Assembly: GCA_035325645.1 (NCBI GenBank)
Contig: DAOKZK010000064.1
Coordinates: forward strand, 1 to 11,715
DNA: 11,715 bases
Origin: Macondimonas sp035325645
Lineage (GTDB): Bacteria > Pseudomonadota > Gammaproteobacteria > UBA5335
Direction of reading: 5' to 3'
The notes beneath the pieces were generated by a model. That model was not told where the DNA came from, made no database searches, and saw only the letters and a program-made list of their open reading frames with translations. Both the position numbers and the translations under genes were made by a program. Numbering within the stretch: position 1 is the first letter of the stretch; each line of letters starts with the position of its first letter. Shown here piece after piece: positions 1 through 6,483 of this stretch.

Positions 1-483
1 ACGGCCCATGAACACCGCCACCGGGTTTTCGGTACGATGGGTCAACTCGTGGCCGACGATGATCGAGGCATTGGTCGCCGCGATGGCCGCCAGCCCTAGG
101 GCAGCCAGCATTTCCCAGGCCGTGTTGCCGGCGTTTGCAGCCAAGAGGTCATAGCCGGTCAGCGATTGCACGAAACCGCCGAAACCGAAGGGATCAGCCC
201 CTGTGGCGTAATAGCCGAGCAGCCAGGCGAACATCATGACCGTCAGGGCGCAGACGATTTGCGATGCGTATTGCAGCGGGTAGAAAACCCAGGCTTGCTC
301 GTAGGTGTAGGTCCCCTCGTCCTTGCCAAAGAAGAGGTCACCCAAAAAGATGAAAGCGGCCATGAACACGCCAAAGGCGGTGATCACAGGGCCGCCCACG
401 AAGAACAAACCCAATGCAATCAGGGACATCGCCGGAAAAAGAAAAAATCGGCCGTATTTCCAAGTGGCTTGCAGCGCATTCAT
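1..483 (-). CDS. AlkB/XylM-type membrane diiron monooxygenase, N-terminal part
   Basis: Partial gene: 161 residues are visible before the frame runs off the left edge without a stop. The start is the ATG at 483-481, preceded by GAGGAG (488-493 on this strand) with a short spacer. The protein is strongly hydrophobic: stretches around residues 12-50 (ending in a FIFLGDLFFG segment), 70-92 and 125-145 look like membrane segments. Immediately after the last is GHELTHR (residues 144-150), which matches the first histidine box (HExxH) of the integral-membrane diiron family that includes alkane 1-monooxygenase and xylene monooxygenase. The box lies near residue 145, close to its place in AlkB. The family hydroxylates alkanes or methyl groups of aromatics in the inner membrane using rubredoxin or reductase electrons. 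The other histidine boxes are outside the window, so substrate and exact subfamily cannot be told; a desaturase relative is possible. Confidence 0.75.
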   Translation of the reverse strand, partial: MNALQATWKYGRFFLFPAMSLIALGLFFVGGPVITAFGVFMAAFIFLGDLFFGKDEGTYTYEQAWVFYPLQYASQIVCALTVMMFAWLLGYYATGADPFGFGGFVQSLTGYDLLAANAGNTAWEMLAALGLAAIAATNASIIVGHELTHRTENPVAVFMGR

Positions 484-550
484 GGCGCTCTCCTCGCGTC
501 GTGATTCGTTATTGAAGGCTCTTATCGATCCGGAGCTTTCGACCTTTTGA

Positions 551-566
551 TTTAACAATCGTTCAA
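551..566. promoter_or_regulatory. Imperfect inverted repeat in divergent intergenic region
   Basis: The 201-base divergent gap between the monooxygenase and the hydrolase is AT-rich compared with its surroundings. It contains TTTAAC-AATC-GTTCAA, an inverted repeat with five of six arm positions matching, a size and spacing that would suit a dimeric regulator. Nearby TTGAAC at 605-610 resembles one arm. I see no convincing -35/-10 pair for either gene. The reading as an operator is inference only. Confidence 0.25.
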
Positions 567-684
567 TATCTGAAAAGTCTGTAAGCCATTATCCAGACCG
601 ACTGTTGAACTATACGGAAAGTGGCGGCGCATGGACATGCGTCAAAGTGTCGCACCGCCTCTCGTTGCCTTACCGGAGCCGTCC

Positions 685-1203
685 ATGACGCAACATCAAG
701 TCGTTTTCGCCCATGGCCGCGACAGCGGGCCGTGGGGAACCAAGATCACGGCGTTGGCCGAGATCGCCCGCGCGGCCGGCTGGGCGGTCCTGAGCCCGGA
801 CTACACCCACACGACCGATCCGCAGGCGCGCCTCTCCCAGTTGCTGGCCTTGGCGCCGCGACCGACGGGGCATCTGGTCCTGGTCGGCAGCAGCATGGGC
901 GGCTATGTCAGCGCTGCCGCCAGCAATGCCCTGCGCGCCAGCGGCCTGTTCCTGATGGCGCCAGCGCTTTACTTCGCGGGCTACACGCTGGCGGCGCCGG
1001 TACAGGCGCCCTGTCGCGCCGTGGTGCACGGCTGGCGTGACACGGTGGTGCCGGTGGAAGTCGGCATCCGCTTCGCCCGCGAACACCGAGCCGAGTTGTT
1101 CGTTCTCGACGACGATCACGCCCTCACCGGCCAGATGGCCCTGCTCGGCACGCTCTTTGCGCATTTCCTGGACAGCGTGGCACGCCTGCCGCTCCCTGCT
1201 TGA
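685..1203 (+). CDS. Small alpha/beta hydrolase
   Basis: A 172-residue single-domain alpha/beta hydrolase. The triad can be read directly: nucleophile elbow GSSMGG with Ser70, acid Asp119 in the segment GWRDTVVP, and His145 in DDDHALTG. The early FAHGRDSGPWGTK segment (residues 8-20) would form the oxyanion-hole loop after the first strand. It belongs with short esterase/dienelactone-hydrolase-like proteins of about 170-220 residues; substrate unknown. I chose the ATG at 685 because GGAG sits at 675-678, a normal distance upstream, and the protein then begins just before the first strand. An in-frame ATG at 631 would add 18 residues without a recognisable domain. It is transcribed divergently from the AlkB-like gene, so a role in the same catabolic pathway is possible but not shown. 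No signal peptide is seen, so it is probably cytoplasmic. Confidence 0.8.
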   Translation: MTQHQVVFAHGRDSGPWGTKITALAEIARAAGWAVLSPDYTHTTDPQARLSQLLALAPRPTGHLVLVGSSMGGYVSAAASNALRASGLFLMAPALYFAGYTLAAPVQAPCRAVVHGWRDTVVPVEVGIRFAREHRAELFVLDDDHALTGQMALLGTLFAHFLDSVARLPLPA

Positions 1204-1240
1204 CGCGACTGCGACATCCCTCGCCTTTGAGTAGCACCAA

Positions 1241-1330
1241 AATTATAGGCTGGTGTATGAGATCGACGGTGGCACGGTTTGGGTGCTGACCCTGGTGCAT
1301 ACCGTGCGCCAGTGGCCCCCGGCGCGATGA
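1241..1330 (+). pseudogene. RelE/ParE-family toxin, C-terminal remnant
   Basis: From 1241 the plus strand reads NYRLVYEI followed by VWVLTLVHTVRQWPP and a stop at 1328-1330. The strand pattern (RLVYE, then WVLTLVH) and the ending RQWPP-AR are typical of the C-terminus of RelE/ParE toxins. A stop codon lies just upstream of the fragment (TAG at 1232-1234 in this frame), and no N-terminal half is present, so only about 29 residues of a roughly 100-residue protein remain. It would be non-functional. Family identity is from pattern recognition by eye. Confidence 0.5.
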
Positions 1331-1363
1331 GTGAAAGCACGGCATGGGTGAGAAGGAAACCGG

Positions 1364-1518
1364 GGAGCGATTGCAGATCGCCGCACTGTCACGGCTGATC
1401 GTGTGCGCTACACGCTTGATGATCTGCTGCCCGCAGCCGGCTATTCGCAGCCACAACCGCCCGAAGAGTGGACTCGCCGGCCGTTGGCCGCGAGTGGCCG
1501 GCATGTGAAGCCTTGGAA
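1364..1518 (+). pseudogene. MazE/AbrB-like antitoxin, C-terminal remnant
   Basis: The frame through 1403 reads GAIADRR...RVRYTLDDLLPA and then a SQPQPPEEW segment. A short 'DGAIVLRP'-like strand followed by RYTLDELL is the usual transition from the AbrB swapped-hairpin DNA-binding domain to the toxin-binding tail of MazE-type antitoxins. The DNA-binding N-terminus is missing and the end is scrambled (expected VGREx-like ending appears only as GRHV), so this is probably a decayed copy. It sits directly between two other toxin-antitoxin remnants. Identity is tentative. Confidence 0.33.
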
Positions 1519-1655
1519 GTTGACCACGTGCTCGCACGCCTACATGACGACGCGATGGCCGAGGATTTCACCAATGACCCCGCTATGCGTTGGAACTGCT
1601 GAACAGCATCCTTGACGATGGCGAGCCGGACGAATTGAGCCGCCCCGGGTTTTGA
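1516..1655 (+). pseudogene. Addiction-module antidote (HTH type), frameshifted N-terminal remnant
   Basis: Codons from 1516 read VLARLHDDAMAEDFTNDPA; one base appears to be lost near 1584, after which the next frame reads ALELLNSILDDGEPDEL and stops at 1653-1655. Restoring one base gives a continuous DPAYALELLNSILDDG segment, as in the N-terminus of addiction-module antidote proteins that precede an HTH domain. The HTH half is absent. It is therefore both frameshifted and truncated. Assignment is by eye and moderate at best. Confidence 0.4.
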
Positions 1656-1893
1656 AGATGGTCCAGCGCCTGAGAAGATGGAGCCATAAACAAATCAACG
1701 GCCCTTTCCCCGGAAGCCTGCATGCGCATCGGGCGTCGGAACAGGAGCGTGAATCGGGTAAGTTGGCCTGATCAAGAATGGGAAACCGTGGTCTGTCCCC
1801 TATTCTTCTATTCCACAGCGATCCGGCGTCGTGCAGGACAGTCGACACGCCGGCAAGCGGCGGCGGCGAGCCGGCCGACCGCCGGAGCCAGCC
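1656..1893. other. Gene-poor stretch with a possible dispersed repeat
   Basis: I see no coding region here that I can support on either strand. The segment near 1778-1805 (GGGAAACCGTGGTCTGTCCCC) resembles a short phrase I have seen scattered between genes in proteobacteria, but I can only flag it as a possible dispersed repeat. Together with the toxin-antitoxin remnants to its left, it makes up a roughly 690-base decayed zone (1204-1893). Confidence 0.3.
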
Positions 1894-2250
1894 TCAAGCC
1901 GCGAGCCCCTTGGCGCGGAAAATGAAATACACCGCGCCCAGGATGCACAGGCCCGCCCAGAGATAATCCAGCCTGAGCGGCTCTTTCATGTAGAAGACCG
2001 CAAAGGGTACGAACACGCTGAGCGTGATCACTTCCTGCAGAATCTTGAGCTGCCCCAGCGAGAGCACGGTGTAGCCGATGCGATTGGCCGGCACCTGCAA
2101 CAGATATTCGAACAACGCGATCCCCCAACTCGCCAGAGCCGCGATGATCCAGGGCTTGGACGGGAGTGTCTTGAGATGGGCATACCAGGCAAACGTCATG
2201 AACACGTTGCTCAGGCAAAGCAAACCGATCGTCGCGCCAATTTCCCGCAT
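1894..2250 (-). CDS. DUF486 family (DMT-like) small membrane protein
   Basis: A 118-residue protein with about four hydrophobic helices: residues 4-22, 33-50, about 60-85 and 97-112. Recognisable family segments are FAWYAHLK (near residue 20), the WIIAALASWGIALFEYLLQVPANR block in the middle, and the QLKILQEVITLSVF block that follows. These match the small DUF486 (DMT-superfamily) inner-membrane proteins of about 110-120 residues, whose function is unknown. The start is the ATG at 2250-2248, with AGGAGG at 2255-2260 four bases upstream on this strand. Longer in-frame openings up to 2478 add sequence with no membrane or family character and I reject them. Full length and apparently intact. No operon partner: hsdM ends 238 bases upstream on the same strand. 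Confidence 0.85.
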   Translation of the reverse strand: MREIGATIGLLCLSNVFMTFAWYAHLKTLPSKPWIIAALASWGIALFEYLLQVPANRIGYTVLSLGQLKILQEVITLSVFVPFAVFYMKEPLRLDYLWAGLCILGAVYFIFRAKGLAA

Positions 2251-2488
2251 GCAACCTCCTGAATTCATCCGGAATCGCGACCCGCCATGGTCAGGAAGGA
2301 GCCCAAGCCCCGGCAAAGCAGACTCTTTACCCCCAAGCCCGCGGTGCTGACGGCCGTGATCGATGCCGGGCTTCGGGCCGCACCGCACACGCGACCCCTG
2401 TCCGACACGCGACGCCCAGAAGCCCAATCGACACGGCCGGCCCGCGCGTTTGTCGCAGCGGGCGTCGCGGTCGCGCACGGATTCCCGC

Positions 2489-3934
2489 TCAGTCGTCTCC
2501 CTCCCCCGCCAGATCCAGACTCACGCTGCGGAACTGCTCGAGCGCCGCCTCCAGGTTCTCGACGATCTCGGCCGCCAGCACGTCCGGCTCGGGCAGGCTG
2601 TCGATGTCCTCAAGGCTGTCGTCCTTCAGCCAGAAAATATCCAGGTTCAGCTTGTCGCGCTGGATGAGTTCTTCGTAAGCAAACCGCCGAAAGCGCTCGG
2701 TCTCCTGCCGCTCGCGGTAGCAGCGGATGAAGTCGTCGAAATCGCCCCGCTCCAATCGTTTGGTCTTGAGCGTCTTGTGCACATTGGTGCGGTAGTCGTA
2801 CACCCAGAGCGCCGTCGTCTGCGCCTCGCGCGCCGCCGGGCGCTTGTCGAAGAACAGCACATTCGCCTTCACGCCGGGGCTGTACCAGATGCCGGTCGGC
2901 AGCCGCAGCAAGGTGTGGAAGTCGAAGCTCTCCAGCAGCCGCCGGCGGATGCCCTCGCCGGCGCGGCCGGCCTCGAACAGCACGTTGTCCGGCAGCACCA
3001 CGCCGGCGCGACCGTGGGTATCGAGGATGGTCATGATGTGCTGCAGGAAGTTGAACTGCTTGTTGGACGTAGTGAACTTGAAGTCTTCGCGCTCGTAGTG
3101 CTCGCGCTCGGTGGTCACCGCGCCGTCCTCGCCCACCACCTTGTAGCTCGACTTCTTGCCGAACGGCGGATTGGTCAGCACCACGTCGAAGCGCCGGCCA
3201 TCGTCGCCGGCCAGCGCATCGCCCTGCACCACCGGGCTGCCGCCGTTGCCGATGCCGTGCAGGTAGAGGTTCATCGCGCACAGGCGCACCACCTCGTCGA
3301 CGATGTCCACGCCCTTGAACGCCGTGTGCCGCAGCGCGTGCAGCCTTTGCCGATCCTGGGTCTGCGTCTTCATGTGGTCGTAGGCGGCGAGCAGAAAGCC
3401 GCCGGTGCCGCAGGCCGGGTCGCACACCGTCTCGCCCACCTTGGGGTCGACACACTGCACGATGGCCTCGATCACCGGCCGCGGCGTGAAGTACTGCCCC
3501 GCGCCGGATTTGACCTCGGACGCGTTCTTCTCCAGCAGCCCCTCGTAGATCTCGCCCTTCACGTCCACACCGAGACCGATCCACGGCCCTTCACGGTCGA
3601 TCAGGCTCACCAGCCGCTTGAGCTTGGCGGGGTCGGAGAGCTTGTTCTGCGCCTTGTGAAAGATGGTGCCGATCAGGCCATCCTCGCGGCCCAGGGCTTC
3701 GAGCGTGTGGCGGTACTGCAACTCCAGCGCGTCGCCATCGGCCGCGGCGAGCTGCGTCCAGCGCCACTGCGGCGGCAACGCCGATGCCTCGCCCAGCAGC
3801 TCCTCGCGCTCGGCGTCCATCTTCAGGAACAGCAGGTAGGTGATCTGCTCCACGTAATCGCCGTAGGAGATGCCCTGGTCGCGCAGCACATGCGCGTAGT
3901 TCCACACCTTGGAGACGAGCTGTTCGTTGGTCAT
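2489..3934 (-). CDS. hsdM: Type I restriction-modification methyltransferase subunit HsdM
   Basis: A 481-residue N6-adenine DNA methyltransferase subunit. The N-terminal helical HsdM_N region covers about residues 5-130. The catalytic domain begins at GQYFTPRPVIEAIV (146-159), followed by the S-adenosylmethionine motif I DPACGTGGF (172-180) and the catalytic motif IV NPPFG (255-259). The C-terminal part (about 340-470) contains the usual YDYRTN element. In type I systems two M subunits and one S subunit methylate the target; addition of R gives an endonuclease. All key motifs are present and length is normal. The ATG at 3934-3932 follows a modest AGGAAA ribosome site. Its partners hsdS and hsdR are on the same strand but 5.9 kb away, with other defence genes between; a 98-base inverted repeat lies just upstream. 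Confidence 0.95.
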   Translation of the reverse strand: MTNEQLVSKVWNYAHVLRDQGISYGDYVEQITYLLFLKMDAEREELLGEASALPPQWRWTQLAAADGDALELQYRHTLEALGREDGLIGTIFHKAQNKLSDPAKLKRLVSLIDREGPWIGLGVDVKGEIYEGLLEKNASEVKSGAGQYFTPRPVIEAIVQCVDPKVGETVCDPACGTGGFLLAAYDHMKTQTQDRQRLHALRHTAFKGVDIVDEVVRLCAMNLYLHGIGNGGSPVVQGDALAGDDGRRFDVVLTNPPFGKKSSYKVVGEDGAVTTEREHYEREDFKFTTSNKQFNFLQHIMTILDTHGRAGVVLPDNVLFEAGRAGEGIRRRLLESFDFHTLLRLPTGIWYSPGVKANVLFFDKRPAAREAQTTALWVYDYRTNVHKTLKTKRLERGDFDDFIRCYRERQETERFRRFAYEELIQRDKLNLDIFWLKDDSLEDIDSLPEPDVLAAEIVENLEAALEQFRSVSLDLAGEGDD

Positions 3935-3972
3935 GCGGGGTGTTTCCTGTCTCTGAATCGCGATTTGTTCTG

Positions 3973-4070
3973 GTGGGCACGCTGCGCTTTGCCCACCCTA
4001 CGAGAGCGAAGCTGCCGACGATGTCGATGTAGTAGATGTAGGGTGGGCAAAGGCCGAAGGCCGTGCCCAC
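3973..4070. repeat. 98-base palindromic intergenic repeat (REP/MITE-like)
   Basis: Two arms in inverted orientation: 3973-4001 and 4038-4070. GTGGGCACG (3973-3981) pairs with CGTGCCCAC (4062-4070), and CTTTGCCCACCCTAC (3987-4001) pairs perfectly with GTAGGGTGGGCAAAG (4038-4052); the short stretches between differ. Each arm can also fold on itself (GTGGGCA against TGCCCAC). This is the layout of a paired repetitive extragenic palindrome or a tiny non-autonomous element. It separates the HEPN gene from hsdM and could fold in RNA, attenuating read-through. No transposase is nearby. Confidence 0.75.
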
Positions 4071-4101
4071 GCGGAGCGTCGAGCTTGCGGCCCGTCCGCC
4101 A

Positions 4102-4563
4102 TCATCTGCCGCTGCGTTGCCACTCGTTCAGCAGCGCCGGCCGATGGCGCTTCAGCCAAACTCGAATTTCATCCAGCAGATCGCGCGCGCTGGCAATGCA
4201 CTGCTCCACCGCGCTTTCCGGCACCACGTCGCCCGAGTAATCGGCCACGTTGCGCTGCTTGCGCAGGGCGTCGAGGGTGATGATGCGGTCCGCGTCCAGC
4301 CCGATGGTGCGGCCCAGCGTCTGGATCATGGTCATGTGGTGGCCCGGGCGGCTGGTCAGGGTGCGGTAGCCGTTGGCCTGCAAGGCCGCGTTGGCGAGCT
4401 GCATGATCGCCTTGTAGGCGGCGTCGAAGCGGTTTTCGGCGCTGATCCGATCGACCTGCGCATCCGCCAGATTGCGCTCTGCGGCGCGCAGCAGCCGCAC
4501 GATGGCCGCCGGGTCCGGCTCGATGCGCTCCAGCGTACGGCCGACGAGATTCTCCAGCGTCAT
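4102..4563 (-). CDS. HEPN-domain protein, partner of MNT nucleotidyltransferase
   Basis: A 153-residue all-helical protein. Its middle helix carries SAENRFDAAYKAIMQLANAAL (about 41-61), the pattern of the first HEPN helix pair, and later LDALRKQRNVADYSG (97-111). In HEPN ribonucleases the second site is an R-x4-H motif preceded by an R/N; here the run RNVADY has Tyr109 where the histidine would be, so it may be a variant or non-catalytic HEPN. The gene begins at an ATG that overlaps the stop of the nucleotidyltransferase upstream (ATGA, 4560-4563), so the two are translationally coupled. Such MNT/HEPN pairs are known toxin-antitoxin modules in which the MNT modifies or restrains the HEPN; they are often found beside hsd genes. 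Family placement is good, activity uncertain. Confidence 0.7.
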   Translation of the reverse strand: MTLENLVGRTLERIEPDPAAIVRLLRAAERNLADAQVDRISAENRFDAAYKAIMQLANAALQANGYRTLTSRPGHHMTMIQTLGRTIGLDADRIITLDALRKQRNVADYSGDVVPESAVEQCIASARDLLDEIRVWLKRHRPALLNEWQRSGR

Positions 4564-5165
4564 GCCGCCTCCCCGATCAGCGCGATGCGCGGCTTGCGCA
4601 GCAGCTCGCGGGCAAAAGCGTCGTCATCGGCCACCATCCGTTGCCATTCCATCGGCCGGTAGAGCTTCGGGTTGATTTCGCGCGCCAGCGTCTCTTGCGG
4701 CGGATAGAGCACGCGCGCCAGCTCGGCGAGCGTCACGTCACCGACTACCAGCAGATCGATGTCGCTGCCGGGTCGATCGGTACCGGCGGCGAAGGAGCCG
4801 AAAATGAACGCCTGCGCGATGCGATTCGTCAGCGGCTCCAGCGCCTCGCGGATGGCCTGGGGAATCCCCAGGGTCTTGCGCACGATGGCGGCCATCTCGT
4901 CATGAATCGGGCAGGCCGGGTTCGCCTGATAGTGGTGCTGGTTGCCCCGCACCGTGCGCGTGAGCAGGCCAGACTCGACCATGCGGTCCAGCTCGCGCTT
5001 GACGGTCGCCACGCCCAGGCCGGTTTTGCGCAGCAGTTCCTTGAAGTAAAAGCTGCGCTCCGGCTCGCCATACAGCAGCGCCAGCAGGCGTTGCTGGGTA
5101 GTGGTGAACAGCGCAGCGGCGAGAGCCGGCGCCTGTTCGAGGGGGTGGGCGGCATGGTTCATCAT
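4560..5165 (-). CDS. Winged-helix/MNT nucleotidyltransferase (putative antitoxin-repressor)
   Basis: A 201-residue two-domain protein when started at the ATG at 5165. Residues about 15-80 form a winged helix: FTTTQQRLLALLYG, then ELLRKTGLGVATVKRELDRMVESGLL as the recognition helix pair. Residues about 112-145 hold the minimal nucleotidyltransferase core: FIFGSFAAGT (GS at 123-124) and SDIDLLVV (Asp135 and Asp137). The frame is open to an ATG at 5210, but a near-consensus promoter lies between the two positions, so the upstream start would sit ahead of its own promoter; a second ATG follows at 5162. The HEPN gene downstream overlaps by four bases. By family, the protein likely nucleotidylates or otherwise neutralises the HEPN partner; the winged helix suggests it also represses the pair. 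The third catalytic Asp is not obvious. Confidence 0.75.
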   Translation of the reverse strand: MMNHAAHPLEQAPALAAALFTTTQQRLLALLYGEPERSFYFKELLRKTGLGVATVKRELDRMVESGLLTRTVRGNQHHYQANPACPIHDEMAAIVRKTLGIPQAIREALEPLTNRIAQAFIFGSFAAGTDRPGSDIDLLVVGDVTLAELARVLYPPQETLAREINPKLYRPMEWQRMVADDDAFARELLRKPRIALIGEAA

Positions 5166-5171
5166 TGGTGA

Positions 5172-5200
5172 ACTATAGTTATCAAAAACTGAACTATCAA
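5172..5200 (-). promoter_or_regulatory. Sigma70-type promoter with overlapping palindrome for the MNT/HEPN pair
   Basis: On the minus strand, TTGATA (5200-5195), a 17-base spacer and TATAGT (5177-5172) match the -35 and -10 consensus at five of six positions each. Seven bases beyond the -10 lies the A of the ATG at 5165, so the transcript may be leaderless. The -10 lies inside a perfect 10-base palindrome AACTATAGTT (5171-5180), and TGAACTAT occurs twice on the plus strand, at 5169 and 5190, exactly 21 bases apart (two helical turns). This is a convincing site for autorepression by the winged-helix protein, though binding is inferred. Confidence 0.6.
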
Positions 5201-5220
5201 GCAGACCCATCCGGCATCAG

Positions 5221-6138
5221 TTAAATATTGTGAGTGCGCCTAATCCGATCTCCCAACGTTTCGGTTTCTTCCTCCTCATCCGCGGCGAAACTGCGATGAT
5301 CGCTGTCGGGCGGGAGCTGGAGTAAGGAAACAGTGAAATCGTAGTTCTCGGACACGATGCTCATTTCCTGGCAAGGCTCGGGAAACCAGATACCGGGCGG
5401 ATGGTTGACGCCCAAGCGCGCGAACGTGAAGGTTTCGGGGTGAGCAGCAACTGACTTGTCAGGCACTGGCACCGCGCTTTGAGCGGTCTTGATATAGACA
5501 CCCGACTTGAATGCTGCTTTGCTTGATCGCGCCCACAGAATGAAGCCGTCGCGGGAAACTACTAACACGGCTCGCCTTTCGGTGTAGAGCAGCCAGCGCA
5601 AGGTTGCCGCGATCAGTGAGACTTCGTAGCGCTCGGCGCAGTGACTCAGCAACTCGAAGGTAGCGGTCGCCCGTGGGTCGAGCTGGCGGCGGTAGTCATC
5701 CAGCGGCATCAGCAGGTATGCAGCGAAGGTGTTTGCTTCGCGCTCGACTTGCTTGTATTCCGAATCCCAACGAACCATGTCCTGCTGGCTGCAGCGCATC
5801 CCATTGGGAAATGCGCAGCGGTGAATGAGGTAGTGACCGAACTCGTGGGCGAGGGTGAAGTTGATTCGACCCCTTGACGTAATACCGTTGTTGTAAAGGA
5901 TTCCCCAGCCCTTCTTGCCGACCGGCGCAGGCAGAAGTGCCGCATCGAAACCAGGGAGCTTTTCACCCTGAATCACAGATAAGGGGTCTTCAGGAAACCA
6001 TTGCTTGGAGAGATCAACGGCGATCTCAGGAACAGAAATCGGAAAGTGATTTGGGCCGTAAACGGTGTTGAGGACAGCAGAAATGTCTGTCGCCCAGCGC
6101 GTCGGTGACCGCACCTTTATCACTCTTTCTTGCCCCAT
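5221..6138 (-). CDS. capP: CapP-like ImmA/IrrE metalloprotease, CBASS regulator
   Basis: A 305-residue ImmA/IrrE-type (DUF955) zinc metallopeptidase. The active site is clear: LAHEFGHYLIH with HEFGH at 98-102, then VEREANTFAAYLLMP (131-145), whose glutamate (Glu132 or Glu134) would be the third zinc ligand. The C-terminal half (about 185-305) is a second domain, likely sensory, ending in an acidic stretch (EEEEE-rich, near 288-293). The gene starts inside the end of the HTH gene, overlapping it by 19 bases, so the two form one operon facing away from the CBASS genes. In described systems CapP, activated by single-stranded DNA, cleaves CapH and releases CBASS expression, as IrrE does with DdrO. 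The paired HTH and the adjacent CBASS operon support this; ImmA-like phage regulation is the alternative. Codon usage is less GC-rich than hsdM. Confidence 0.82.
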   Translation of the reverse strand: MGQERVIKVRSPTRWATDISAVLNTVYGPNHFPISVPEIAVDLSKQWFPEDPLSVIQGEKLPGFDAALLPAPVGKKGWGILYNNGITSRGRINFTLAHEFGHYLIHRCAFPNGMRCSQQDMVRWDSEYKQVEREANTFAAYLLMPLDDYRRQLDPRATATFELLSHCAERYEVSLIAATLRWLLYTERRAVLVVSRDGFILWARSSKAAFKSGVYIKTAQSAVPVPDKSVAAHPETFTFARLGVNHPPGIWFPEPCQEMSIVSENYDFTVSLLQLPPDSDHRSFAADEEEETETLGDRIRRTHNI

Positions 6139-6443
6139 AACTTCACAAGCTCCCGTAGCTTGTCCTTGGTCGACTCGTCTAGATTCTGATATTCACGAAA
6201 AAATACTTGGTCAAGAACATCCTCGCCGGGGGCAGCTTCTGTCTGGCTGACGAGATAGTCCGTCGTCACGCCGAGAACACTAGCGATTTTTGCCACCTTT
6301 TCCGCCGATGGGCGGGGCGGATTTTTGTTCTCTAATTCCCAAATATAACTCTTGCTCGAGTCGGTCAACGCCGCCAGTTTCTCTAGCGTGTAGCCCTTCT
6401 GCTTCCGCAAGTCCCTTATCTTCTTCCCTAGTGGCGTAGTCAC
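6120..6443 (-). CDS. capH: CapH-like XRE-family repressor of CBASS
   Basis: A 107-residue regulator. Residues 5-62 form a lambda-repressor-type HTH: IRDLRKQKGYTLEKLAALT, then the recognition helix SSKSYIWELENK, then a further helix pair ending VLGVTTDYL. The C-terminal helices hold FFREYQNL (81-88) and KLRELVKLWG (95-104), the part expected to mediate dimerisation and to be the target of CapP. It uses a GTG start at 6443 with a perfect AGGAGG (6450-6455) six bases upstream. It overlaps capP by 19 bases and is divergent from the CBASS operon, with 118 bases between start codons containing two matching 16-base repeats. Known CapH proteins bind such intergenic sites and are cleaved by CapP. Assignment rests on this arrangement more than on sequence alone; many XRE regulators look similar. 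Confidence 0.8.
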   Translation of the reverse strand: MTTPLGKKIRDLRKQKGYTLEKLAALTDSSKSYIWELENKNPPRPSAEKVAKIASVLGVTTDYLVSQTEAAPGEDVLDQVFFREYQNLDESTKDKLRELVKLWGKKE

Positions 6444-6457
6444 TTCAGTCCTCCTGC

Positions 6458-6473
6458 GTTCGGACTAACGATA
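6458..6473. promoter_or_regulatory. Putative CapH operator, copy 1
   Basis: The 16-base sequence GTTCGGACTAACGATA recurs 57 bases away as GTTCGGAGTAGCGATA, with 14 of 16 positions identical. Both contain the small dyad TCG-N6-CGA. This copy lies just upstream of the capH ribosome site and would overlap its -10 region (TATCGT on the minus strand), fitting autorepression. Confidence 0.6.
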
Positions 6474-6483
6474 CAGGAAGTGC

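Noticed and set aside
631..684. Upstream ATG for the hydrolase at 631
   Set aside because: The extra 18 residues are not part of the fold, and the ATG at 685 has a better-placed GGAG.
2251..2478. N-terminal extension of the DUF486 protein
   Set aside because: The added residues are Arg/Gly-rich without membrane character; the ATG at 2250 has a perfect AGGAGG.
2363..4240. 625-residue open frame on the plus strand across hsdM
   Set aside because: It lies antisense to hsdM, whose motifs are unmistakable. The translated product is Leu/Val/His/Arg-rich with no recognisable domain, as expected from the complement of a GC-rich gene.
4063..5171. Plus-strand open frames opposite the MNT/HEPN pair
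   Set aside because: They mirror the coding frames of the pair; the minus-strand genes have clear motifs, an ATGA overlap and a promoter.
5166..5210. Longer N-terminus of the winged-helix MNT protein from the ATG at 5210
   Set aside because: This segment contains the near-consensus promoter and palindrome, so it is more likely upstream regulatory DNA.
5221..6443. Prophage CI/ImmA-type regulatory pair
   Set aside because: HTH plus ImmA-like protease pairs also occur in phages and integrative elements, but no integrase, phage structural or excision gene is seen, and the pair faces a CBASS operon.
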